From Amycolatopsis iheyensis (GTDB taxonomy: Bacteria > Actinomycetota > Actinomycetes > Mycobacteriales > Pseudonocardiaceae): a stretch of DNA of 64,000 nucleotides. The notes under the pieces were generated by a model. That model was not told where the DNA came from and did not search any database. It saw only the letters and a program-made list of their open reading frames with translations. The stretch covers positions 93,401-157,400 of the forward strand of contig NZ_JAMXQV010000027.1 in NCBI RefSeq assembly GCF_024703995.1, given 5' to 3'. Positions 8,801-20,800 of this stretch are shown here, in pieces. Made by a program: the position numbers and the translations under genes. The stretch's first letter is position 1; every line of letters begins with the position of its first letter.

Positions 8801-11800
8801 CCCGGCCGACCGCGGCTGGGACCTCGGGCGGCTGTTCGACGCCGACCCGGACCGGGCCGGCACCTCCTACGTCGACCGCGGCGGGTTCCTCGAGGGCGCG
8901 GCGGAGTTCGACGCCGGCTTCTTCGGGATCTCCCCGCGCGAGGCGGTCGCGATGGACCCGCAGCAGCGGGTGCTGCTGGAGACCGCCTGGGAAGCGCTGG
9001 AGCACGCGGGCATCGACGTCTCTTCGTTGCGGGGCACCGACGCCGGGGTCTTCGCCGGCGTGATGGAGCAGGGCTACGGCACCGGCGGCCCGGTGCCCGA
9101 GGAGCTCGAAGCCTTCCAGACCACCGGCACCGCGGGCAGCGTCGCCTCGGGCCGGATCTCCTACCTGCTCGGCCTGCGGGGACCGGCGATCACCGTCGAC
9201 ACGGCGTGCTCGTCCTCGCTGGTCTCCCTGCACCTGGCCGCGCACGCGCTGCGCCGCGGCGAGTGTTCGCTGGCGCTTTCCGGTGGCGCCACGATCATGG
9301 CGACCCCGCAGTCGTTCGCCGAGTTCTCGCGCCAGCGCGCGCTGGCCGCGGACGGCCGGTGCAAGTCCTACGCCTCGGCCGCCGACGGCACCGCGTGGGC
9401 CGAAGGCGCCGGCATGCTGGTCCTGGAACGCCTCGGCGACGCCCGGCGCCACGGGCACCGGGTCCTGGCCGTGCTGCGCGGCTCGGCGGTGAACTCCGAC
9501 GGCGCGTCCAACGGCCTCACCGCACCCAGCGGCGACGCGCAGCAACGCGTCATCCGCCAGGCGCTGACCGCGGCCGGACTGTCCACTTCGGACGTCGACG
9601 CGGTGGAGGGCCACGGGACCGGGACCAAGCTCGGCGACCCGATCGAGGCCGAGGCGCTGCTGGCCACCTACGGCGCCGACCGCGCCGGGGAGCCGCTGTG
9701 GCTGGGCTCGCTCAAGTCGAACGTCGGCCACACGCAGGCCGCGGCCGGTGTCGCCGGCGTGATCAAGATGGTCGAGGCGCTGCGGCACGGGGTGCTGCCG
9801 GCGACGCTCAACGTGGACGAGCCGTCCTCGCGGGTCGACTGGTCGGCCGGCGCGGTCGCGCTGCTGACCGAAAGCCGGCCCTGGCCGGAGCGCGGCCGCC
9901 CGCGGCGCGCGGGGATCTCGAGCTTCGGCCTCAGCGGCACGAACGCCCACGTGATCGTGGAGCAGGCCCCCGAGCAGCCGGCTGTTCGCGAAGCCGCGAC
10001 ACCGCCCGCGATCGTGCCGTTCGTCCTGTCGGCTCGCAGCTCGGGAGCGCTGACCCGGCTGGCGGAGCGGCTCGTCCCGCTCGTCGAGCACGCCGACGAG
10101 TCGTCGTGGGCCGACATCGCCGTGGCACTCGCGGCCCGGCGGACGACCATGGACGAACGCGCGGTCGTGCTCGCCGGTTCGCAGGAGGAAGCGCTTGCGG
10201 GCCTGCGCGCGCTCGCCCGTGACGAGGCGGATCCCCTGGTGCTGCGCGACATCGCGACCTCGGACGCGTCGTCCGGCGTCGTGCTGGTTTTCCCCGGCCA
10301 GGGCGCGCAGTGGACCGGCATGGGCCGCGAGCTGCTCGACACCGCGCCCGTGTTCGCCGAAGTCGTCGAGGAGTGCGCCCGGTTGCTGCCCGAGTGGGCG
10401 GACTGGTCGCTGCTCGACGTCCTACGCGGCGACGCCGACGAGGACCTGCTCACCCGGGTGGACGTCATCCAGGTGGCGAGCTTCGCGATGATGGCCGGCC
10501 TGGCCGCGCTGTGGGCGTCGGCGGGCATCCGGCCCGACGCGGTCGTGGGCCACTCGCAGGGCGAGATCGCCGCGGCCTACGTCGCCGGGGCGCTGTCGCT
10601 GCACGACGCGATGCGGGTCGTCGTGGTCCGGAGCCAGACGATCGCCGACACGCTGTCCGGCCACGGCGGCATGGCCTCGGTCCGGCTCGACGCCGACGAC
10701 GCGACGGCGCGGCTGGCGAAGTGGGCCGGCCGGGTCCAGGTCGCCGCGGTGAACGGCCCGTCTTCGGTGGTGCTGTCCGGTGAGCCGGACGCGCTGACCG
10801 AGGCGCTGGCCGAACTAGCCGGGGCCGGGGTCGACGTCCGCCGGGTGGCCGTCGACTACGCCTCGCACAGCGACCAGGTCGAGGCCGTCGAGGACCGGCT
10901 GGCCGAGGCACTGGCCGGGCTCTCCCCCGTCGAGCCCGCGGTGCCCTTCCACTCGACCGTGACCGCGGCGGGCCGCGCCGACGGCCCGCTGGACGCCGGC
11001 TACTGGTACCGCAACCTGCGGCAGCAGGTCCGGTTCGGGCCGGCCGTCGACCGCCTGCTGGAGCAGGGTTTCGGCGCGTTCGTCGAGGTCAGCCCGCACC
11101 CGGTGCTGGTGCAGCCGATCGCCGAAACCGTCCACGAGACGCGCTCGGCCGCGGTCGTCGCGGGTTCGCTGCGCCGGTCCGACGGCGGGCTCGGCCGCCT
11201 GGCGCGGTCGATGGCCGAGCTGTTCGTCCGCGGCGTCGCGGTGGACTGGCGGGCCCTGCTCCCGGCCCCCGACGCGGTCGCGTGGGTCGACCTGCCGACC
11301 TACCCGTTCGAGCGGCAGCGCTACTGGCGCCGTCCGGTGCCGGCGGGCGGCGCGGCCGGGCTCGGCCTCGACGACGCCGGGCACCCGCTGCTCGGCGCGC
11401 TCGTCCGGCTGCCCGGCTCCGGCGGCCTGGTCGCGACCGGGCGCTGGTCGGCGTCGCTGCTGCCCTGGACGCGCGGCGACGACGTGCCCGAGGCGGCGCT
11501 GGTCGAGCTGGCGCTGTGGGCCGGTGACCTCGCCGGTGTCCCGGTGGTCGAAGAGCTGACCGTCGAGCGGGCCGTCACGCTGTCCGGCCACGACGGCCTC
11601 GACGTGCGGATCGTCGTGGCGCCACCGGACGGCACCGGCCGCCGGTCGCTGACTGTCCACTCCGGACCGTCCGTCGCCGGGGACTGGACGCCGCACGCCA
11701 CCGGCACCCTGGCTCCCGCGTCCAGGGACGTCGTCGAGACCGCCGCCGCCCCCGCGGCCGAGGTCGCGCTCGACGAAGCCGAGCAGTCCGACGCGCACCG

Positions 11801-14800
11801 CTACGGCATCCACCCGGCTCTGCTCGACGCGGCGGTCCGGACCGTCCTGCCGCCCGAGCGGCGGCCGGTGACCTGGCGCGGCGTCCGGCTGCTGGCGTCC
11901 GGGGCCGGCACCGTCGGCGTCCGGTCCACCCCTTCCCTCCGCGTCGAGCTGACCGATCCGGCCGGGCAGCCGGTGCTGACGGTGGCCGAGCTGGTCGCCG
12001 CGCAGCGCACGGCCACCGCGGCCCTCCACCGCCTCGACTGGGTCGAGCACCCGCCGCCCCAGGCGTCCGCGGAGCTGGTGGTCCACGAGGCCGACGTCTC
12101 GGCGGGCGACCCGCGGGCGGCGGTCCTCGCGGTGCTGGCGCGGCTCCAGGCGTTCCTCGCCGAGCCCGGCGACGCCAGGCTGGTGATCGTCACCCCGGAC
12201 GACGACGGGATCGCCACGAGCGCCGTTCAGGGCCTGGTCCGCTCCGCGCAGTCGGAGCACCCGGGCCGGATCGTGCTGGTGGCCGCCGACGACGCTTCCC
12301 TGGCGAACGTCGCCGTAGCCGGCGACGAACCCCAGCTGCGGCTGCGGAACGGCCGGGTGCAGGTGCCCCGGCTGGCGCGGCTCGACGCGGCCGCGACCGC
12401 GTCCCGGCCGCTCGACCCCGCCGGCACGGTGCTGATCACCGGAGGCACCGGGACGCTCGCGGCGATCACCGCCCGGCACCTCGTCACCGAGCACGGCGTC
12501 CGGCACCTGCTGCTGGCCGGCCGTCGTGGCCCGGCGGCCGAGGGCGCCACGGCGCTGCGGGACGAGCTGACCGCGCTCGGCGCGACCGTCCGGCTCGTGG
12601 CCGCCGACGTGGCGGACCGCGAGCAGGTGGCGGCGCTGCTGGCGAGCGTCCCCGCCGAGCACCCGCTGACCGCGGTCGTGCACACCGCCGGGGTGCTGGC
12701 CGACACCGTGGTCACCGACCTCGACGCGGACCGCGTCGACGCCGTGTTCGCGCCGAAGGTGGCCGCGGCCCGGCACCTCGACGAGCTCACCCGCGACCTC
12801 GACCTCGCCGCCTTCGTGCTCTACTCCTCGGCCGCGGGTGTGCTCGGCAACCCGGGACAGGGCAACTACGCCGCGGCCAACGCGGCGCTGGACGCCCTGG
12901 CGCGGGAGCGGCGTCGCGCCGGCCTGCCCGCGGTCTCGATCGCTTGGGGCTACTGGGAATCCGCCAGTGGCCTGACCCGCCACCTCGGCCACGCCGACCT
13001 CCGGCGGAACCGGGACATCGGCATGGCCGGGCTGTCCGACGCCGACGGCATGGCGTTGTTCGACCAGGCCCTGCGGGCCGGCGACGCGGCCGTGGTCGCG
13101 ACCGCGTTCGGCGCGGCGGCCGACGACACGCGAGTGCCTTCGGTGCTGCGCGGCCTGACTTCGGCGCGGCGGCCGGCCGCGGCGGCCGTGCGACCGGCGG
13201 CGGCCCCGGCCGCGTCGTCCGGGCGGCTGAACGCACTGCCGGAAGCGGAGCAGCTCGACGCGCTGGTCGACCTGATCCGCCGGCAGTGCGCGCTGGTCCT
13301 CGGCCACGCGAGCACCGACGCGATCCGGCTCGACCGGACGTTCAAGGACTCGGGCTTCGACTCGCTCACCGCGCTCGAGCTGCGCAACCGGCTCGCCGCC
13401 GCGACCGGGCTGACGCTGTCCCCCGCGATGATCTTCGACTACCCGCGGCCGCGGGCGCTCGCCGCCCACCTGCAGGCCAAGCTCCTCGACGAAGACGCGC
13501 AGGCGCAGCCGGCCACCGTGGCGCCGAAGGCGGCGGCCGACGAGCCGATCGCCATCGTCGCGATGGCCTGCCGGTTCCCCGGCGGCGTGCGCGGCCCCGA
13601 AGACCTGTGGCGGCTCGTCGAAACCGAGACCGACGCGGTCACCGAGTTCCCCGCCGACCGCGGCTGGGACACCGACGCGCTGTACGACCCCGACCCGGAC
13701 CACCCGGGCACCACCTACGTCCGCCACGGCGCCTTCCTCGACGAGCCCGGTGCGTTCGACGCCGGCTTCTTCGGCATCTCGCCGCAGGAAGCGCTGGCGA
13801 TGGACCCGCAGCAGCGGCTGGTCATGGAGACCTCGTGGGAGCTGCTCGAACGGGCCGGCGTCGACCCGCACGGCCTGGCCGGGCAGGACGTCGGCGTGTT
13901 CGTCGGCGTCAACAGCCACGACTGGACCGTGCGCACGCACTATGCGTCCGGGGTGGAGGGCTTCCGGCTGACCGGCGGCTCGGGCAGCGTCGTCTCCGGC
14001 CGGGTGGCCTACCACCTGGGCCTGGAGGGCCCGGCGATCACCGTGGACACCGCCTGCTCGTCGTCCCTGGTGTCCCTGCACCTGGCCGTGCAGGCCATCC
14101 GCAACGGTGAGTGCTCGATGGCGCTGGCCGGCGGCGTGATGGTGATGGGCACCGTGGAGACCTTCGTCGAGTTCTCGCGCCAGCGCGGGCTCGCCCCCGA
14201 CGGCCGCTGCAAGGCGTTCGCCGACGCGGCCGACGGCACCGGCTGGTCGGAAGGGGTCGGGCTGCTGCTGGTCGAGCCGCTGTCGCAGGCCCGGGCCCGC
14301 GGCCACCGGGTGCTGGCCCTGGTCCGCGGGACGGCGGTGAACTCCGACGGCGCGTCCAACGGCCTCACCGCGCCGAACGGCCCGTCGCAGCAACGCGTGA
14401 TCCGCACCGCGCTCGCCGCCGCCGGCCTGCGGGCCGACGAGGTCGACTCCGTCGAGGGCCACGGCACCGGGACCACCCTCGGCGACCCGATCGAGGCACA
14501 CGCGCTGCTGGAGACCTACGGCCGGGACCGGCCGGCCGAGCGCCCGCTCTGGCTCGGCTCGGTGAAGTCGAACATCGGCCACACCCAGGCCGCGGCCGGG
14601 GTGGCCGGCGTGATCAAGATGGTGCTGGCCATGCGGCACGGCGTCCTGCCGAAGACGCTGCACGTCGACCGGCCCTCGACCCACGTCGACTGGACGGCGG
14701 GCGCGGTCCGGCTGCTCACCGAGCGCCGGGACTGGCCGCGGGCCGGCCGGCCGCGCCGGGCCGGGGTGTCGTCCTTCGGCATCGGCGGTACCAACGCGCA

Positions 14801-17800
14801 CGTCATCATCGAGGAGGCCGGCGAACAGCCGGTGCTCGCCGACGATGTCGAGGCACCCGCGGCCGAGGCGCTGGTGCCGGTGCCGGTTTCCGGCCGCTCC
14901 CCCGCCGCGCTGCGGGCCCAGGCGGGCCGGCTGGCGGACTTCGTGGCTTCGCGCCCGGACGTCGCACCCGCCGGCCTCGCCCTCGCCCTCGCCACCGGCC
15001 GCGCGCAGCTCGACCGGCGGGCGGTCGTGGTGGCCCGCGACCGCGCCGGGCTCGAAGGTGAGCTGCGCGCGCTGGCCGACGGGGCGACGCCGGTCATCGG
15101 CGGCACCCCGGCCGACGGCAAGCTGGCCATCGTGTTCACCGGCCAGGGCAGTCAGTGGCCCGGCATGGGCCGCGACCTCGCGGCCGCCTTCCCGGTCTTC
15201 GCCGACGCGTTCGCCGACGCCTGCGGCGCTGTCGAGAAGCACTGGGCCGGGCACGACACGACGCCGCTGGCCGACGTCGTGTTCGCCGCCCAGGACAGCG
15301 GGCCCGGCCGGCTGATCGACCAGACGATGTACACCCAGGCCGGCCTGTTCGCCCTGGAAACCGCGTTGTTCCGGCTCTACGAGTCGTGGGGCGTGCGGCC
15401 GGACGTCGTCGCCGGCCACTCCATCGGGGAGATCACCGCCGCGCACGTCAGCGGGGTGCTCGACCTCGCCGACGCGGGCAAGCTGGTCGCCGCGCGCGCC
15501 CGGTTGATGCAGGCACTGCCGGGCGGCGGCGCCATGGTCGCCGTCCAGGCGAGCGAGGCGCAGGTCGCGCCGTCGCTGGTCGAGGCGCCCGGCGTCGTCG
15601 ACGTCGCGGCGGTCAACAGCGCGCGGTCGCTGGTGCTCTCCGGCGACGAAGGGGCCGTGCTGTGGGTGGCGAGCGACCTCGCCCAGCTCGGCCACAAGAC
15701 CCGCCGGCTGCCGGTCAGCCATGCCTTCCATTCGCGGTTGATGCGCCCGGTGCTCGCCGGGTTCCGGGAGGTCGCCGAGTCGCTGGCCTACCGGCCCGCC
15801 CGGCTGCCCATCGTGTCCACGGTGTCCGGCCGGCCGGACACCGCGCAGCGCTTCGCCACCGCCGACTACTGGGTCGAGCAGGTGCGGGCCACGGTCCGGT
15901 TCGGCGCCGCGGTCACCGCCCTGCGCGACCAGGGCGTGACGACGGTGCTGGAGCTCGGGCCGGGCGGGGTGCTCACGACGATGGCGTCGGAGAGCGTCGA
16001 CTCCTCGGCGGTGGCCTGCGTCGCGACGCTGCGCTCGGACGGCGTGGAAGCCGCCGACGCGGTGGCGGCGCTGGGTGAGCTGCACGTGCGCGGGGTCGCC
16101 CTGGACTGGCCGGCCGTCGTCGGCCGGCCCGCCGGGTCCGGCTCGGCACTGGCCACCGAACTGCCGACCTACGCCTTCCAGAGCCGGCGGTACTGGCTCG
16201 ACCAAGTGCCGCAAGGGGAACCGGTCGCGGCCGCGCCGGTCCTCGACGTCCCGGAGGAGAGCGTCGCCGCCCGGCTGGCGGAGCGGTCCCGCGGCGAACG
16301 CGAGCGGCTCGCGCTCGAGGTGATCCGCGAGTCGGTGGCGGTCGTGCTGGGCTACCAGCGGGCCGACCTCGACGCGATGGACGACGACCAGTCGTTCAAG
16401 AGCCTGGGCTTCGACTCGCTCGGCGGCGTGCGGCTGCGCAACCGCCTGCGCGACCTCACCGGCGTCGACCTGCCCGTGACGGCGGTCTTCGACTTCCCGA
16501 CGCCGAAGGTCCTCGCGGCGCACCTGAGCGGCGAGGTCGCCGGCGAGGCGCCGGCCCCCGTCGCCGCGACGGTGGCCGACGACGACGAGCCCATCGCGAT
16601 CATCGGCATGGGCGTGCGGCTGCCCGGCGGCGTCGAGACCCCGGAAGACCTGTGGCGGCTGGTCATCGAGCGCCGCGACGCGATCTCCGGGTTCCCCGTC
16701 GACCGCGGCTGGGACACCGACGGGCTCTACCACCCGGACCCCGCGCACGTCGGCACCACCTACACCCGCTCGGGCGGCTTCCTCTACGACGCCGCCCAGT
16801 TCGACCCCGCGTTGTTCGGGATCTCGCCGCGCGAGGCGCTCGCGATGGACCCGCAGCAGCGGCTGCTCCTGGAGGCGTCCTGGGAGGCGCTGGAGCGGGC
16901 CGGGATCGACCCGATGTCCGCGCGGGGCGAGGAAGTCGGCGTGTTCACCGGGATCGTGCACCACGACTACGCGACCCGGCTGGACCGGATTCCCGAGGAC
17001 GTCCGGGGCTACGTGATGACCGGCACCTCGCCGAGCGTCGCCTCGGGCCGGATCGCCTACGTCTTCGGCTTCGAGGGACCGGCGGTCACCCTGGACACCG
17101 CGTGCTCCTCGTCGCTGGTCGCGATGCACCAGGCCGCGCAGGCCCTGCGCCGCGGCGAATGCACGATGGCGCTGGCCGGCGGGGCCACGGTGATGGCCAG
17201 CCCGGAGGCGTTCGTCGAGTTCTCCAGCCAGCGCGGGCTTTCCGCGGACGGCCGGTGCAAGGCGTTCTCGGCCACCGCGGACGGCACCGGCTGGTCCGAA
17301 GGCGCCGGCGTCGTGCTCCTGGAGCGGCTTTCGGTGGCGCGGCAACGCGGTCACCGCGTGCTGGCCACGCTGCGCGGGTCGGCGGTCAACTCCGACGGCC
17401 TGTCCAACGGCCTGACCGCGCCGAACGGATCGGCGCAGCAGCGCGTGATCCGGCGGGCCCTCGCCTCGGCCGGCCTGGACCCGGCCGACGTCGACGCGGT
17501 GGAGGCCCACGGCACCGGCACGGTGCTCGGCGACCCGATCGAAGCGGGCGCTTTGCTGGCCACCTACGGAAAGGACCGGGACGCGAACCAGCCGTTGTGG
17601 CTCGGGTCGCTGAAGTCCAACATCGGGCACACCCAGGCGGCCGCCGGCGTGGCCGGCGTGATCAAGATGGTCGAGGCCCTGCGCCACGGCGTGCTGCCGC
17701 CGACGATCAACATCGAGGAGCCGACCGGCCAGGTCGACTGGTCGGCCGGCACGGTCGCCCTGCTGACCGAGGCACGCGAGTGGCCGCGGACCGACCGGCC

Positions 17801-20800
17801 CCGGCGGGTCGGCGTCTCCGCCTTCGGCGCCAGCGGCACCAACGCGCACGTGATCCTCGAGCAGGCCCCGGCCGACGAGCCCGTGGCCGAGGCCCCGGAA
17901 CCGGGCCTGGTGACCGACGTCGTGCCGCTGGTGGTGTCCGCCAAGAGCGCCCGGTCGCTCGGCGCGCAGGCCACCCGGCTGCGGACGACGCTGGACCGCC
18001 AGCCGCTCGGCGCGGTGGCCGACGCACTGGTGCGTGGCCGGGCGACGCTGCCCGAGCGGGCGGTCGTGCTGGCCGGCTCGCCGGACGAGGCGCTGACCGG
18101 GTTGGCCGCACTCGCCCGCGGTGAGGCGGCGCCCAACCTGACCACGGGCAGCGTGACCGGCTCCGGCGCGCCCGGGCGGCTGGTGTTCGTCTTCCCGGGC
18201 CAGGGCTCGCAGTGGACGGGCATGGGCCGCACGCTGCTCGAGAGCTCCGCGGTCTTCCGGGCCCGGATCGACGAGTGCGCGAAGGCGTTCGAACCCTGGG
18301 TGGACTGGTCGCTGACCGACGTCCTGCGTGGCGAAGTGGACGAGCAGACCCTCGAGCGCGTGGACGTCGTCCAGCCCGCGAGCTTCGCGATGATGGTCGG
18401 CCTGGCCGCGCTCTGGGAGTCGGCCGGCGTGCGGCCCGACGCGGTGGTCGGCCATTCGCAGGGTGAGATCGCGGCGGCCTGCGTCGCGGGCGCCCTGTCG
18501 CTGCCCGACGCGGCCCGCGTCGTCGCGGTGCGCAGCCAGGCGATCGCGACCACGTTGTCCGGCCAGGGCGGGATGGCGTCGGTGCTGCTCGGCGCGACCG
18601 AGGCGGCCGAGGCGCTCACCGCGTGGGCGGGCCGGCTCGAGGTGGCCGTGGTGAACAGCTCGTCCTCGACGGTCATCGCCGGGGACGAGGAAGCCCTCAC
18701 CGAGGCTCTGGAAGCCTTCACGCGCGACGGCGTGCGGATCCGCCGGGTGCCGGTGGACTACGCCTCGCACACCCACCACGTCGAACGCATCGAAGACGTC
18801 CTCGCGACCGCGTTGCGCGGGATCGAGGCACGGCCACCGGAAATCCCCTTCTACTCGACGGTGACCGGGAGCTGGGTCGACGGCGGCGACGCGTTCGGCG
18901 CGGACTACTGGTACCGGAACCTGCGGCGGCCGGTCGGGTTCGGCCCGGCGGTCGCGAGCCTGCTGACCGACGGGTTCGGCGTGTTCCTCGAAGTCAGCGC
19001 GCACCCGGTCCTGGTGCAGCCGATGTCCGACGTCATCGACGACCCGGACTCGGCCCGCCCGCGCGGCGCCACCCGCCCGCTGGTCTCCGGCACGTTGCGC
19101 CGGGACACCGACGGCCCGGCGGCGTTCCTCGGCGCGGCCGCGGCGCTCCACGTCGGCGGGGTGCCGGTGGACTGGACCTCGGCGCTGCCGGCGCGCCCGG
19201 CCCGGCCCGCGGAGCTGCCGACGTACGCGTTCGACCGGCAGCACTTCTGGCTCACCGAAGCCGAAACCGACGACGACGGGCCGGTCACCACGACGGTCGA
19301 CGTCGGCTTCTGGACCGCGGTCGACGACGGCGACCCGGCGGCACTGGCCACCCTGCTCGAGCTGTCCGCCGACCAGAGCGCGGCGCTGGGCACGGTGCTG
19401 CCGGCCCTCGCCGGCTGGCGGCGGGCGGCCGAAACCTGGTCGGTCTCGGCGCAGCTGCGGTACACGGTCGGCTGGGTCCCGCCGCAGCGCGAGGCCCTGG
19501 GCGTGCCGGCGGGCCGCTGGCTCGTCATCACCCCGGAGTCGGTGCCCCACCAGGGTTTGCCCGAGCAGCTGCGGGCCAACGGCCTCGACGTGCTGACCTG
19601 CGCGGTGGCGCCCGGCGCGTCGGTGGCGGACCTCACCGGGCAGCTCGGCGAGGTCCTGGCCGGCAACGAGGTGACCGGCATCCTCGCCCTTCCGGACCCT
19701 GCTGCCGTCGACCCGGCGGCGGTCACGACCGCGACGCTGACCCTGATCCAGGCCCTCACCGCGGCGGGTGCCACCGCGCCGCTGTGGTGCCTGACCCAGG
19801 GCGCGGTCAGCGTCGACGTCCGCGACGCCGCCGCCGGCCCGGCCGAGGTGGCCCAGGCCGCGGTGTGGGGTCTGGGCCGGGCGGCCGCGCTCGAGCTCCT
19901 GGACCGCTGGGGCGGCCTGGTCGACCTGCCTGCCGAACCGGACGGCCGCGCCGTCCGGCACCTGCTGGGCGTGCTGACCGGGACGGCCGGCGAGGACCAG
20001 GTGGCGATCCGGCGCTCCGGCGTGCACGTCCGACGCCTCCGGCGGGCCACCGGCACCGGCGGCGAACGCCGCTGGCGCCCGCACGGCACGGTCCTGGTCA
20101 CCGGCGGCGCGGAAGGCCTCGGCCGGTACGTGTCGTCGTGGCTGGCGCAAGCCGGCGCCGAGCGCCTGGTCGTCACGACGGGCGAGGACGCGGACGTCGA
20201 GGCCCTGCGCGAAGAACTGGGCGCCGGCATCATCGTCGAGTCGTGCGCGGACGGCGACCGGGCGGCGCTGGCTGCCCTCCTCGACGCGCACCCGCTGACG
20301 GGCGTGGTCCACGCGGCCGACCTGTCGTTCACCAGCCCGCTCGACGAAACGGGCGGCGGCGAGGTCACCGAGGTCTTCCGGGCCAAGGTGGACACGGCGC
20401 TGTGGCTCGCCGACCTGACGGCGGACCACCCACTGGACGCGTTCGTGGTCTTCTCATCGATCGCGGGCATCTGGGGCGGCGGCGGCCAGGCAGCGGCCGG
20501 CGCGGCAAACGCGGTCCTGGACGCGCTGGTGCGGAGGTTGCGCGCGGACGGCGTCCCGGCCCAGGCAATCGCCTGGGGCGCACTGACCGCGGCCGGCATC
20601 GGGATGGACGAGGAGATGCTGGCCCAGCTACGGCGGCGCGGTGTCATCCCGATGACCCCGGAAACGGCGATGGCGGCACTGGACCAGTCGATCCAGGCGG
20701 ACACCGAAGCGGTGGTGGTCGCGGACATGGACTGGAACGCGTTCATAGTGCCGTTCACATCGGCCCGCCAGAGCCCCTTGTTCAACGACCTCCCGGAAGC

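Noticed and set aside
10815..20429. Very long minus-strand open frames opposite PKS1 (also 5709-10091 and 18905-21472)
   Set aside because: They are shadows of a GC-rich coding strand: low-complexity Arg/Gly/Ala/Pro translations with no recognisable domains, fully covered by PKS1 domains in the sense frame.
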